Notes: generated by a model not told the origin, from the letters alone. DNA of 64,000 nt from Candidatus Didemnitutus sp. (GCA_019634575.1 JAHCAY010000002.1:62001-126000); one strand, 5' to 3'; counted from the first letter of the stretch, positions 8,206 to 21,276 are shown. Numbers and translations: made by a program.

Positions 8206-8270
8206 GGCGACACCCCGCACACAAGCGAAAAATCCATTCCTCTCCTTCCGGAGTCATCGCGCTCTCCGCC

Positions 8271-9128
8271 TCAGAACGGCATGAGCCCACCGCCGCCGCC
8301 GAACAATGCGCGCAGCAGGACAACCGACAGAAATGATCCCACCACGACGGTAAACGTCTTCGACGTGAGCGTGATCGTGACGGCTTGGGCGAGCGATTGG
8401 TTGTAACTCACCTTCCGCAGCACCACGACGAGGATGAGCGCCGCCGTCGCCTCGTCGGCATACATTGTCGTGCCCATCCCGAGCGCCCACAGCGCAATCG
8501 CTCCGACCACCGCGCGCGCCACCGTGTCCGCGATCGCCGCCATCGCGAGGCCGAACCACGAGATCTCCACGTCCCAATACTTCGTCGTGAGCTTCAACGC
8601 CGCGAGCATCATCACCGCCTTGATAATGAGCTCGACGATGAACGTCAGCCAGCGCGGCGGTCCACGATCGTGATCCCGCGCCGGCGGCGGCGGATTCTCG
8701 AGCTCTTCAATCTGCTTCTCCATCTTCGTCCGCGCCGCCGCGTCCGCTTCGATCATCTGCTGCTCCACGCTCTTCTCCTTTGCCGCGGAGATCGGCGCGG
8801 CTTTCGCCGGCGCTTCGGTTGCCGCCTTCGTTTCGATCGGGCCTGCGGCTGACTCCGCCGCCTTGGGCGTGTCGGCCATCGGCGTTGGCATCGGCGCCGC
8901 CACCGGCCCGTCTGTTACCGGCAAACCCTGCACGACCGCGACCTTCCCGCTCTCCAGCTCGATCCGCCCGGTCTTGAAGATCATCACCTCCCGGGCACCG
9001 CGCTTCAGTTCTGAGACCGGTTTGCCGAGCTCCTTCACGACCTCCTCGCGCGCCTGGCCGTAATAAACTGCCGACACCGGCGTCACCGACAGCAGCAAGC
9101 ACGCGACAGCGAGGACGAGGATTCGCAT
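8271..9128 (-). CDS. secreted/membrane protein with C-terminal multi-pass region
   Basis: 285 residues with a signal peptide (MRILVLAVACLLLSVTPVSA) and a first mature domain of about 50 residues (YYGQAREEVVKELGKPVSELKRG...) resembling the small SmpA/OmlA-like repeats found in periplasmic proteins. Then comes a long Ala/Pro/Glu-rich linker (about 75-150) and a C-terminal region with four to five membrane helices (about 160-280), ending in a glycine run and MPF. The combination of exported linker and multi-pass end is unusual. I do not recognise the family. It stands alone on this strand between padR and a divergent gene. Confidence 0.65.
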   Translation of the reverse strand: MRILVLAVACLLLSVTPVSAVYYGQAREEVVKELGKPVSELKRGAREVMIFKTGRIELESGKVAVVQGLPVTDGPVAAPMPTPMADTPKAAESAAGPIETKAATEAPAKAAPISAAKEKSVEQQMIEADAAARTKMEKQIEELENPPPPARDHDRGPPRWLTFIVELIIKAVMMLAALKLTTKYWDVEISWFGLAMAAIADTVARAVVGAIALWALGMGTTMYADEATAALILVVVLRKVSYNQSLAQAVTITLTSKTFTVVVGSFLSVVLLRALFGGGGGLMPF

Positions 9129-9292
9129 GGCTCCCGAAAAAGTCGCGCCCGACCGACCCCAGCAAGACCTTTTCCGTCAACGCGTCGTCAAACGGCGCGC
9201 CGCCCTCGCACGCACCGCGCGGCCTGTCCGCGTCGCGCGAGAACCGGGACATTGCGCCTTGCGCGTGGCGTCGTATCGACAACGGATAACGC

Positions 9293-10021
9293 ATGCCCGC
9301 ATCCGCGCCGCTGTCCGAGAATCTCCCGTTCGCCTTCCGCGGCGAGCGTGTCGAAGCGGCGCGCGTCGTCGCCCCCTCCGCAGCACAGCGCCTCCGCGCC
9401 GCCCGCAACGCCACCGGCAAACCCAACTCCGACGTGCTGCGCGAGTTCATCGGCGTCGCGTCCGACCGCGCGGAACGCCGGCTCGCCGTCGTCGATTTTC
9501 CCGCCGCGATGAGCGAAGCCGAAGCGCAGCTCTACGCCGCTCCGTTCGCCGCTCTCGCGCGCACCGGCACACCGCTCCACTCGCCGAGCCGAAACGACGA
9601 CCTGCGCAACGCCCTCGCCCGGCTCGAGCGTTTCCTCGCCTGCCCCGCCGCCGACCCGGAACCGGCTTTCGCCTGGATCGAGGGCGACGTCCTGCCCGAC
9701 AACTCGCTCGTGGTGTGGGCGCGCGACGACGACTTCAGCGCCGCCGTGCTGGCATCGCGAGCCTTCGCGCTCTGGAGCGTCCGCGTCGGCAACCCGCTCG
9801 CAGCGCTGCGCTCATTCCCGTTTCCGTGGCCGCCCGCGACCGCGTTGAGCGCGCTCAGCCGCGCGCAGGAAGAACAGCGCTTCGCGCTCGCGCGGGCCGC
9901 GCGGAGCGACGACAGCGACGCCCTCGAGGCGGCGCTGGCGGCGGCCTACGGCTGGCCGGCGGACCTGGCGGACGCGGAGCTGCTAGCCCGCCTCGACGCG
10001 CTGCACGCGACGCGCCGCTAG
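9293..10021 (+). CDS. orphan C-terminal fragment of a type IIL (MmeI-like) DNA methyltransferase specificity region
   Basis: 242 residues. The order of segments matches the part after the catalytic domain of large MmeI-type and related N6-adenine methyltransferases: VVDFPAAMSEAEAQLYAAPFA (residues 66-86), the arginine/leucine helix with RFLACP (near 108-121), FAWIEGDVLPDNSLVVWARDDDFSAAVLASRAFALW (near 128-163), the FPFPWPP signature (near 176-182), and a C-terminal AAYGWPADLADAELLARLDAL helix. No SAM-binding or NPPY motif and no nuclease domain exist here or just upstream, so it cannot methylate DNA by itself. The frame is intact and GC-rich like the host. It could be a relic or a stand-alone DNA-binding protein. 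Confidence 0.6.
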   Translation: MPASAPLSENLPFAFRGERVEAARVVAPSAAQRLRAARNATGKPNSDVLREFIGVASDRAERRLAVVDFPAAMSEAEAQLYAAPFAALARTGTPLHSPSRNDDLRNALARLERFLACPAADPEPAFAWIEGDVLPDNSLVVWARDDDFSAAVLASRAFALWSVRVGNPLAALRSFPFPWPPATALSALSRAQEEQRFALARAARSDDSDALEAALAAAYGWPADLADAELLARLDALHATRR

Positions 10022-10302
10022 TTCTTGCCGTCCCGACCGAACAGGCTGCGGCCCACCTTCCACAACCCCGCGGCCACGAAGCCCGCGAGGCACATCACGA
10101 CGAAGAGCCCGGTGAGAAGCCGCAGCGTGCCGGCGCCGCCCGTGCCGCCGAGCGCCTCGATCTGCGCGAGGATGTCGCGCGCGAGCCGCATCAGCAGCAC
10201 GATCGCCGCCACGCAAGTGATCGCGACGGCCCAGCGCAGGGCCTTGCTGGATGGGGCCGCGGGCGCGGGCGGGACGTTCTTGGCGGAGCGCGGCTTCTTC
10301 AC
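10018..10302 (-). CDS. small two-helix membrane protein coupled to the DUF885 gene
   Basis: 94 residues from GTG at 10302, which overlaps the TGA of the upstream DUF885 gene (GTGA). A basic proline-rich N-terminus (VKKPRSAKNVPPAPAAP) is followed by two hydrophobic helices (about 27-45 and 62-85) joined by a glycine-rich turn, and a basic end. The stop shares the CTAG sequence with the stop of the convergent methyltransferase-fragment gene. The family is unknown. Translational coupling to a secreted peptidase-like protein suggests, but does not show, a common role. Confidence 0.6.
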   Translation of the reverse strand: MKKPRSAKNVPPAPAAPSSKALRWAVAITCVAAIVLLMRLARDILAQIEALGGTGGAGTLRLLTGLFVVMCLAGFVAAGLWKVGRSLFGRDGKN

Positions 10303-12116
10303 GGGTTCTCGCCCACGAATTTCCATGAGGTGCGGTAGTCGCGCGGGAGCTTGGTGCCGGTCAGATGCGCGCGGACCATTTCGATCGGCATCGAGCCGCC
10401 GCGCATGATCGCGTCGTGGAACTCCTTTTCGCCCATCTTGCCACTCTTCACGAGGTCGGCGTAGAGCGCGCGGATCTGGATCGCGCCCATCATGTAGCCG
10501 ACCTGGTAGAGCGGCGAGTAGTCGCCGTTGAACGAGCGGCGCACCTCGCCGGTGGCGGTGTGGCGGTCGTGGCCGACGCGATCGACGAGGAAGTCGATGC
10601 ACTGCTGCGGCGTCCATTTGCCGAGGTGGAAATTGAGCGAGAAGATGATGCGGGCGCAGCGGTGCGTGCGCCAGAAGAGCGCGCCGGCGCGGTCGAGCGG
10701 CTTCTGCTGGAAGCCGAGGTCCCAGAGGTGGAACTCCCACCACAGCGCCCAGCCCTCGATCCAGAACGGCGTGTCGAAGGTCCGGCGGTGTTGGTTGTAG
10801 CGATCGAGATACCAGAACTGCATGTGGTGGCCGGGAATCAGCTCGTGGAAGACGGTGGCGCGGCAGAGGTGGATGTTGTTCGCGCGCAGGCTGTCGAGCT
10901 TGTCCTTGTGGTCCATCGTGTCCGTCGGGAACGACACGATGATGCGGTCGCCACCGAGGAAGAACGGGTTCACCTTCTGCCGCTCGGGCGACATCATGGT
11001 CATCGTCCAGTCGTCGACCATGTGCGGCGGCACGGTGAGGAGATTGCGCTGCGTCACGAAATCCACCGCCTCATAGGCGAGGCCAGCGATCATCTGCGGC
11101 TGGTCGCCGGGCGCGACGTAGTCGTCTTTCATCTTCTCGAGCGCCTTCTTCCAGTCGTCGCCGTAGCCGAGTTCCTGCGCGACCTTCTTCCATTCGGCCT
11201 CGCACCAGGCGAATTCCTTCTCCGCGACGGCGATCAGCTGCTCGGGCGTGTAGGGAATCATCTCGTGCTCGAGATCGACCGCGAGGCCGTCGGCGCCGAT
11301 CGGGTCGCCCACGATCGGCTCGTCCTCGCCGGGCTTGGCTCCGACGACCTTCTCGCGGAGGAATTTCGCGTAGTCGTCCAGCGCGGTCGTGAGTTTCTTG
11401 TAGGGTTCGCGCGTCCACCAGCCGAACTCCGGATCGTAGCCGTCGTAATGCTTGAACCAGTCGCCGAGCTGCTTGCCCGTGGCATCGAGCTGGTTGATGG
11501 CGCGGAGCGCGACGATCTTGTCCGGCTTGATGGCGTTCTCGGCCGGTTTGTCGCTCAGGCCGGACTCGAGCGCCTTGCGCACCGCCTCGAGCTGCACGCG
11601 CGCGTCGGCCAGGACGGCGGCGGAGGCCTTGCCGTCGGGCCGGGCGTATTCGCGGCGCTTTTCCTGAAGGGTCGCCAGCTGCTCGAAGAACGGCAGCAGC
11701 GGCACGATCTCGGCCATGCGCTTCTGCTGACGGTCGAGGAGCGCGAGCTGGAACTTCAGCTCGGCGCGCATCAGCTGCCAGTCGATGCGCCCCTCGGCAC
11801 CGAGCGCGTCGTAGTTCATGCCGTCGAGCTTCGCCTGCCAGGCGCGGTAGAACTCGCCCAACCGACGCAGCTGCAGGGGCGAATTCGCCACCGGATGCAT
11901 GACGAGCAAGCCCTCACGGTCGGCGTTGTAGCGTTCGACCAACTCGCGCAGCTCGCTCGACTGCGGCTTCGCGTAGGCCGCGAGGTCAGGCACGTAGTCG
12001 GCGGCGGAGCGCTGCGATTGCGCCGGCTGGCCGTGGCGAAAGCTGTCGTCGGCCGCGAAGGCGGAGGCTGCGAGTGATCCGAGGGCAAGGAGGCAACGAA
12101 CGGCGTGGTGCGTCAT
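10299..12116 (-). CDS. DUF885 family secreted metallopeptidase-like protein
   Basis: 605 residues from ATG 12116, which begins directly with a signal peptide (MTHHAVRCLLALGSLAASAFAA). A longer frame to 12152 adds 12 residues without benefit. The DUF885 signature HELIPGHHMQ (near residue 425) with the downstream glutamate in FWIEGWALWWE gives an HExxH-like zinc site of the gluzincin type. The end of the family (SPLYQVGYMMGAIQIRALY) is also present. DUF885 proteins are exported peptidases or hydrolases of mostly unknown substrate. It is followed by a coupled small membrane protein. Confidence 0.85.
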   Translation of the reverse strand: MTHHAVRCLLALGSLAASAFAADDSFRHGQPAQSQRSAADYVPDLAAYAKPQSSELRELVERYNADREGLLVMHPVANSPLQLRRLGEFYRAWQAKLDGMNYDALGAEGRIDWQLMRAELKFQLALLDRQQKRMAEIVPLLPFFEQLATLQEKRREYARPDGKASAAVLADARVQLEAVRKALESGLSDKPAENAIKPDKIVALRAINQLDATGKQLGDWFKHYDGYDPEFGWWTREPYKKLTTALDDYAKFLREKVVGAKPGEDEPIVGDPIGADGLAVDLEHEMIPYTPEQLIAVAEKEFAWCEAEWKKVAQELGYGDDWKKALEKMKDDYVAPGDQPQMIAGLAYEAVDFVTQRNLLTVPPHMVDDWTMTMMSPERQKVNPFFLGGDRIIVSFPTDTMDHKDKLDSLRANNIHLCRATVFHELIPGHHMQFWYLDRYNQHRRTFDTPFWIEGWALWWEFHLWDLGFQQKPLDRAGALFWRTHRCARIIFSLNFHLGKWTPQQCIDFLVDRVGHDRHTATGEVRRSFNGDYSPLYQVGYMMGAIQIRALYADLVKSGKMGEKEFHDAIMRGGSMPIEMVRAHLTGTKLPRDYRTSWKFVGENP

Positions 12117-12184
12117 GGGCAAACGGGGTCCGCGCAGTGTTCCGCGAAACACCCGCGCCGCAAGCGCGGAGTCCTGGCAAGCCG

Positions 12185-12272
12185 AGGTGGCCGCCGCCGT
12201 CCTCGGCGGCGGCTGAGATCTTCGCGGCTTCAGTGATCTTGGAAGCCGCCGCTCGGGACAGCGGCGACCACC
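12185..12272. repeat. double-hairpin repeat, enlarged copy
   Basis: Starts AGGTGG and ends GACCACC like the other copies. Hairpin one is GCCGCCGCCG / CGGCGGCGGC with loop TCCT. The second part holds GGCTTC...GAAGCC and a longer middle. It lies between the DUF885 and GH127 genes and is less alike in sequence than in fold, so it is placed in the family with moderate certainty. Confidence 0.55.
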
Positions 12273-12305
12273 GGTCCGAGCGCCGACGCGGGCGGAATGC
12301 GCGCG

Positions 12306-14237
12306 CTACTTCACCGGCCGCCACACCGCCATCGGCGCCACCCCGCGGTTGTTCCAGGCGAAATACGGCACGGCGGTCGCACCGTCGACGTCGAGCACGG
12401 TCACGCCGCCGAGCAGGTCCGGGCGCGCCTGCGGCACGAGCTTCGGCGCGCGGGCGACCTTTTCGGGGATCGCCTGGTCGGCCTGCTCGAAACAATAGAC
12501 GACCGGTCCGCGCTCGAAGGCCACCTGCCCCTCCGTGGCAGCGATCGCGGGATGACCGCGCACGACTTGCGGCGGCATTGCAAGGTCCACCTCGATCGTG
12601 TCGCCGGTGCGCCATTCGCGCGTCAGCCACACGTAGCCGTCGGCCTCGATGAGCGCGGCGCGCTCGTTGCCGAAGCGCACGGACCAGTCGGCCGTCTTCG
12701 GGTTCTCGTAGCGGTAGAGGTCGGACGGCACAGGCCGGCCCTGCGCCCAGCCGGGGACGCGGAGCTTGAGCGTGAACGTCGTGGGCTTTTCCGGCGCGAA
12801 CGTCAGTATCACGCGGCCGTTCCACGGGTAGTCGGTCGTCTGCGTCACGCGCACCTTTTGTCCGGCGACGCTGACCTCGCCTTCGCTGGTGGCGTAGAAG
12901 TTCACGTAGAGCGCGTCGTCCTTCACCGCGTAGAAATAGCCCGACAGCGCCGCGAGCGTGCGCATGAGGTTCGGCGGGCAGCACGCGCAACCGAACCACG
13001 GCGCGCGCCCAGCATGCGAGTGGTTGTTCTTGGCCGCGCCGTCGTAGACGAGCGGGTTGGGATAGAAGAACCGGTCGCCGCTCGCCGAGACGCCGCTGAG
13101 GAAGCCGTTGAACGCCGTGCGCTCGAACACGTCCATGTAGCGGCTCTCGCCCGAGAGCAGGAACATCCGGTGCGCCCACATCATGAGCGCGACGGCGGCG
13201 CAGGTCTCGTTGTAGCCGTCGTGCGGCAGCTCGTAGTCGGCGCCGTAGGCCTCGCCCTTCGCCAGCGCGCCGACGCCGCCGGTGAGGTAGAGCTTGCGCG
13301 AGGCCATGTTCGTCCAGATGCGCTCGATCGCGTGCTGGTAGCGCGCATCGCCCGTCAGCGCGGCGACGTCGGCCATGCCGGAATAAAGGTAGTTCGCGCG
13401 CACGGCGTGTCCGATGGCCTCGGTCTGGTCGACGACCAGCGCCTGCTGCTGACTGTAGGGGCTCCCCTTCGGACCGCGCGCATCGAGGAAGATTTGCGCG
13501 AGCTTCAGCCAGCGCGCGTCGCCGGTCACGCGGTAGAGTTTCACCAATCCCATCTCGACGATCTCGTGGCCGGGGGCGATGCGGAGCTGGCCGTCGCCGA
13601 AGTCACGCCAGAGCAGTTCGGCGTTTTTCAAACAGACGTCGAGCAGCGTGCGTTTGCCCGTGGCCTGGAAATGCGCGACGCCCGCCTCGTAGAGATGGCC
13701 GCAGTTGTAGAGTTCGTGGCTGAGCTCGGGGTCCTTTTCCCAGCGCTTCACGCCCACCCATTTGTGGCCGGGCGAGTCGGGATGCATCGTGCGGAACGTG
13801 TAGAGGTAACCGTCCGGCTCCTGCGCCGCCGCGATGCGCGCGATCCAGCCGTCGAGCCGCGCCGCGAGCGCCGCGTCGGGCCGCAGGCTGAGCACGTAGG
13901 CCGCGCCCTCGATCGCCTTGTAGGCGTCGGTGTCGTCGAACGGGTAGATCGTCGGCGGCTGGATCTGGAAATCCTTCTCGCCCGCCGCGCGGCGGCGCAT
14001 GACCTCGGCCGCGAGATCGAAGTTCCGCAAACGACCCGACTCTTCGCACTGCTCGAGCGCGAAGGGCACGGTGACGGTGCGGTTCGTCTCCTGCTTCGCC
14101 TTCCAAAATCCGTCCGTCACGCGCACGGCCGTGAACGACACGGGACGAATCGGGTAGTCGGCCGCGCGCAACGCGAGCGGGGGAAGCGAAGCCGACACAG
14201 CCAAGGCGAACGCTGCAAATCGGGGTGGCAACAGCAT
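12306..14237 (-). CDS. GH127 beta-L-arabinofuranosidase (DUF1680)
   Basis: 643 residues with a signal peptide (hydrophobic residues 5-25, cleavage near LRAADY), so a periplasmic or surface glycosidase acting on L-arabinofuranose-containing plant glycans. The zinc/thiolate active site known from HypBA1 is complete: YNETCAAV (Glu and Cys near 343-345) and FGCACCPPN (Cys pair near 416-419). The (alpha/alpha)6 barrel, the linker strand YPWNGRVILTF and the C-terminal beta sandwich (TEGQVAFERGPVVYCFE) follow in order. Single gene between a repeat and a palindromic spacer. No sugar transporter next to it in this window. Confidence 0.92.
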   Translation of the reverse strand: MLLPPRFAAFALAVSASLPPLALRAADYPIRPVSFTAVRVTDGFWKAKQETNRTVTVPFALEQCEESGRLRNFDLAAEVMRRRAAGEKDFQIQPPTIYPFDDTDAYKAIEGAAYVLSLRPDAALAARLDGWIARIAAAQEPDGYLYTFRTMHPDSPGHKWVGVKRWEKDPELSHELYNCGHLYEAGVAHFQATGKRTLLDVCLKNAELLWRDFGDGQLRIAPGHEIVEMGLVKLYRVTGDARWLKLAQIFLDARGPKGSPYSQQQALVVDQTEAIGHAVRANYLYSGMADVAALTGDARYQHAIERIWTNMASRKLYLTGGVGALAKGEAYGADYELPHDGYNETCAAVALMMWAHRMFLLSGESRYMDVFERTAFNGFLSGVSASGDRFFYPNPLVYDGAAKNNHSHAGRAPWFGCACCPPNLMRTLAALSGYFYAVKDDALYVNFYATSEGEVSVAGQKVRVTQTTDYPWNGRVILTFAPEKPTTFTLKLRVPGWAQGRPVPSDLYRYENPKTADWSVRFGNERAALIEADGYVWLTREWRTGDTIEVDLAMPPQVVRGHPAIAATEGQVAFERGPVVYCFEQADQAIPEKVARAPKLVPQARPDLLGGVTVLDVDGATAVPYFAWNNRGVAPMAVWRPVK

Positions 14238-14301
14238 GGCGCGAGGCTCCGCCAGTGCGACCCACCGCGCAAGCGCGCGGCGTGTGCACCGACAACACGT
14301 C

Positions 14302-14336
14302 GAGAGTGGCGGGAGCTTCCAGCTCCCGCTACTCTC
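14302..14336. repeat. palindromic spacer repeat
   Basis: GAGAGTGGCGGGAGCT-TCC-AGCTCCCGCTACTCTC, a nearly perfect 35-bp palindrome between the ends of the btuB and GH127 genes. No T-run on either side, so it looks like a REP-type element rather than a terminator. Confidence 0.65.
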
Positions 14337-14354
14337 CCGCTGCTTTTGCGCGAC

Positions 14355-16226
14355 TCAGAACCGCCACTCCAATCCCGCGAAGACGCCGGCGCCGGGCTGC
14401 GGGTAGCCATGGACTTCCTCGTAGTGCTCGTTGAGGAGATTCTCGACGCGCGCCTTGACCGTCAGCGTGTTCGTCGCCTGCCACGCCGCGTAGAGGCGCG
14501 CGACGGTGTAGTCTTCGGCGTCGATTGTCGCGAACGTCGCCGCGTGCACATCCTCGCGTTGCGCGGCGAACGCCACCCCGGCACCGACGCTGAACCCGCC
14601 GCCGAAATCGCGCCAGAGATCCGCCGAGCCGCTGTGCCGCGGACGACGCAGGAGGCGCGTGTGTTGAGTGAGGTTGTCCGCCTCGAGATACGTGTAGGCG
14701 AACCGCACCTCGGTCGCGCTCGTGCCGGGCAGCGTGAACTTGCCCGACAGCTCCACGCCGCGCGTGCGCGCGCGCTCGACGTTCTTCACCGTGCTGGGAA
14801 ACGCGACAAAATCGAAGGTGATGAGATTCGTCAGCCGTGTGTCGAACCACGTCGCGCTGAGCGTGCCGCGATTCTGCGGAAGGTAGAAATCGGCGCCGGC
14901 GTCCCAGCCGCGCGCCTTTTCCGGCGCGAGGTTCGGATTGCCGACATAGAATGCGCTCTGGCCGTAGAGATCGAGAAACGACGGCGCGCGGAAGCCGGTG
15001 CCGTAGCTCGCGCGGAATTTCACGCGTTGCTGCGCCACTAGCCAAGCGGCGGTGACACGGCCGGTCGTCGCGCGGCCGAAGGTGTCGGAATCGTCGCTGC
15101 GCAGGCCGGCGGTGAGGTAGACGTTCTCGACGGGATTGATCTCGTCCTGCACGAACACGGCGAAGAGCTGCTGGTGGCGGTTGATGGCGCCGAAGCCGGT
15201 GTTGACCGTGTGGTTGGCCTCGGCCGTGACGCCGCCGGTGACGCGCTGCTTCTCCGCGCCGGTGTAGGTCGCCTGCCAGTCGAGGACGGCGCGGCGGTTT
15301 TTCACGACGGTGATCTGCGTGGCCGAGCCGGCGCGCGGGTTTTCCGAGACGAAGCGCCGGTCCTGCCCGCCGAGCACGGCGCGGCTCGTCAGCGTCGGCG
15401 ACGGCGTGAAGTCGGCGAACACGGTCGCGAGCTGGTTGCTCTCGTAGTCCTGGTTATCGGGATCGTTCGTGAAGCGCGTGCCGGGCGAACCGTAGACGCC
15501 GTGGAACCCGCGCCACGTGGCGCCGACCGCGACGGCGTCGCTCACGCGATGATCGACGCGCAGCACGTAGGTCGCGGAATCGAAATCGTTGTTCGCGCGA
15601 TCGTTGTCGGTATGGCCGCCGAGCGCGGAGAACGAAAAGGCGTTCTTCGCGTCGCCGCGCTGTGCCTTCACCGCGCCCTGGATCGTGCCGAACGAACCGG
15701 CCTCGGCGGAGACGCTGCCGCTCAGTGGGCCCGCGCCGCGCTGCGCCCGCAGCGAGACGACGCCGCCGACCGCCTCGCCGCCGTAGAGCGTGCTCTGTGG
15801 GCCGTGAGCGATCTCGAGCGAATCGCAGCCGGTGACGCAAGCGCCACCGAGCGCGACGGCGTAGTCGGTGTTCGGATCGTTGAAGCGGATGCCGTCGACG
15901 ATGAAGAGCGTCTGGTTGCTGTTCGTGCCGCGGAGAAACAGCGACGTGGAACTGCCGGCGCCGCCCGAAGCGAAGGCCGGCGCGCCCGCCACGCCGGCGA
16001 GCGCGGAGCGCAGCCCCGTGAGTTGCTGCCGTGCGAGTTCGGCGGCGCTGATCGAATCGATGGCGCTGCCGAGCGTGTTGGCGGCGGCAGGCGTGCGCGT
16101 CGCGGTGACGAGGTAGTCGTCGATTTTCGTGGGCGCCGCGTCTTGCGCGAGCGCGAGGAGCGCCGGCGCGAAGCCGGCGGCGAGGAGGAGCGAGCGTCGG
16201 AGCGACGCCGCGATCGAGTTGGACAT
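14355..16226 (-). CDS. btuB: TonB-dependent vitamin B12 receptor BtuB
   Basis: Outer membrane cobalamin transporter of 623 residues, close to the length of E. coli BtuB. Start ATG 16226 gives a signal peptide (SLLLAAGFAPALLALAQ), then the TonB-box-like segment DDYLVTATRTP, the plug with SLFLRGTNSNQTLFIVDGIRFNDP and SLEIAHGPQSTLYGGEAVGG, and a 22-strand barrel ending in the C-terminal aromatic signature GLEWRF. The upstream frame to 16313 is discarded. Assignment to cobalamin rests on the riboswitch in the leader (16395-16580). It needs TonB-ExbBD, which is not in this window. metH lies divergently just beyond the riboswitch. Confidence 0.93.
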   Translation of the reverse strand: MSNSIAASLRRSLLLAAGFAPALLALAQDAAPTKIDDYLVTATRTPAAANTLGSAIDSISAAELARQQLTGLRSALAGVAGAPAFASGGAGSSTSLFLRGTNSNQTLFIVDGIRFNDPNTDYAVALGGACVTGCDSLEIAHGPQSTLYGGEAVGGVVSLRAQRGAGPLSGSVSAEAGSFGTIQGAVKAQRGDAKNAFSFSALGGHTDNDRANNDFDSATYVLRVDHRVSDAVAVGATWRGFHGVYGSPGTRFTNDPDNQDYESNQLATVFADFTPSPTLTSRAVLGGQDRRFVSENPRAGSATQITVVKNRRAVLDWQATYTGAEKQRVTGGVTAEANHTVNTGFGAINRHQQLFAVFVQDEINPVENVYLTAGLRSDDSDTFGRATTGRVTAAWLVAQQRVKFRASYGTGFRAPSFLDLYGQSAFYVGNPNLAPEKARGWDAGADFYLPQNRGTLSATWFDTRLTNLITFDFVAFPSTVKNVERARTRGVELSGKFTLPGTSATEVRFAYTYLEADNLTQHTRLLRRPRHSGSADLWRDFGGGFSVGAGVAFAAQREDVHAATFATIDAEDYTVARLYAAWQATNTLTVKARVENLLNEHYEEVHGYPQPGAGVFAGLEWRF

Positions 16227-16394
16227 GATCTGCTTTTCCGAGTGGCAAGAGCAGATCCACGCCTGCGCGCCGGCTTTGCTGCGTCGGCGCGCGAAACAGG
16301 TTTCCACTCTCACCCTTCATTGGCGGCGAGCCGTGGCCCGCTGCACTGATGCGATGAAGTTTCCGCCGCGCGCTGTGACGCACAGCGGCGGAAG

Positions 16395-16580
16395 GTGAGA
16401 CTCGGCAGCCAGATGTTCGGACTCCGCCCTGCGCGCATCTTGCGACGCGCTCCTCCTCCCCGCCTTCACCCCGTGGAAATGGGATTGGCGTATCCGGCGC
16501 CTGCCGCCGGTGGGGATTTGTCGGACGTTACCGCAGCGCAACTGTGGCCGGTTTGCACGGCCTTCCCTGCGTCTGCCAAG
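16395..16580 (-). promoter_or_regulatory. cobalamin (AdoCbl) riboswitch controlling btuB
   Basis: On the minus strand the leader contains GGGAAGGCCGTGCAAACC and the B12-box region GCCACAGTTGCGCTGCGG, continuing TAACG (positions 16548-16526), followed by the variable arms and a final GAGTCCGAACATCTGGC segment near 16410. These match the conserved core of the cobalamin riboswitch class in order and spacing. About 170 bases lie between it and the btuB start, room for an expression platform. Binding of cobalamin is expected to lower btuB expression. Confidence 0.92.
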
Positions 16581-16697
16581 TTGACGGTGAAAGAACTCAG
16601 GAGCGGCAAGAAATCCGGCGCGGCGCGAAACTCGCAAGCGCAATCACTGCGCGCGCATTGCGATGACGCGATGCACAGCGCCCCAGATCGCGCGCTG

Positions 16698-16740
16698 AGG
16701 TGGTCGCCGACGTCCCGGCAGCGACACGACCGTCAGCGCC
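16698..16740. repeat. degenerate copy of the double-hairpin repeat
   Basis: Begins AGGTGGTCGCCGACGTCCCGG like the complete copies, then decays (CAGCGACACGACCGTCAGCGCC). It lies between the riboswitch and metH. The rest of the 16581-16909 spacer shows no coding frame I trust. Confidence 0.4.
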
Positions 16741-16909
16741 ATCCGCGCGAATCGCGCGCAGGGCCGTTGCGGGCAACGCCCCCACCAGCACGCATCCGCA
16801 GCTCGCGCGCCGAATTGTCATAAAATTCCGCTCCGCCCGCCGAGAGCCGCACGCCACTGTTGCCTTTCTCGCATCATCGAATCTTGATGCATCGATACGA
16901 ACTGACCGC

Positions 16910-20854
<3,945 letters not shown>

Positions 20855-20857
20855 TCC

Positions 20858-20917
20858 GTAGCGGGGAGCGCCAGCGACCCGTCACCCAGCACGGCTCGCT
20901 CCGCGCTTGCCGCTACT
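20858..20917. repeat. palindromic spacer repeat after metH
   Basis: GTAGCGG at 20858 is mirrored by CCGCTAC at the other end, with inner GGAGCG / CGCTCC parts. It is the first of several non-coding palindromes in the 423-bp gap between metH and alkD. I see no gene or RNA in that gap. Confidence 0.5.
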
Positions 20918-21080
20918 CAGGCGAATCGCCCTCGGGCGGGACCGCTCGGCCCGCCGCAACGATCGCTCGATCCGACCACAGAGCCGGCAGGAGGACCAAT
21001 CGAGAACACAGAGCACAGCCTCCGTGTCTTCCAGTTCGTCTCCGCTTTCCTCTGTGACAAAGCCCCGGAACCAGAGACGC

Positions 21081-21261
21081 CCACTAAACACACGAATCAC
21101 ACGAAACCGGGCTGACCAGAAAGCCCCCCAGAATTGCCCACGGAAGACACGGAACACACAGAAATCTGTTCGCGGGCAAAACCTCCTGAAGCGGCGCTGC
21201 TTTCGTGTCTATTCGTGTGTTTCGTGGGCCCTTCTTCCGTGTATTCCGTGTGTTCCGTGGG
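21081..21261. repeat. interleaved inverted repeat, modules A-B-A'-B'
   Basis: Module A (CCCACTAAACACACGAATC, 21081 on) is mirrored at 21202-21229. Module B (CCCACGGAAGACACGGAAC, 21138 on) is mirrored at 21235-21261. A and B differ mainly by A-to-G exchange. Partial modules recur at 25657-25672, 26005-26033 and 41089-41113, so this is a dispersed family. No coding potential seen. Confidence 0.7.
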
Positions 21262-21276
21262 CAAATATCTGCCGGA

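Noticed and set aside
14302..14336. Terminator between btuB and the GH127 gene
   Set aside because: Strong palindrome but no T-run on either strand, so listed as a repeat.
12297..15041. 914-aa plus-strand frame over the GH127 and btuB genes
   Set aside because: Spans two genes and their spacer. Arg/Ala-rich shadow without domains.
20855..21276. tRNA or small RNA gene in the metH-alkD gap
   Set aside because: No cloverleaf or CCA end. Only palindromic repeats were found.
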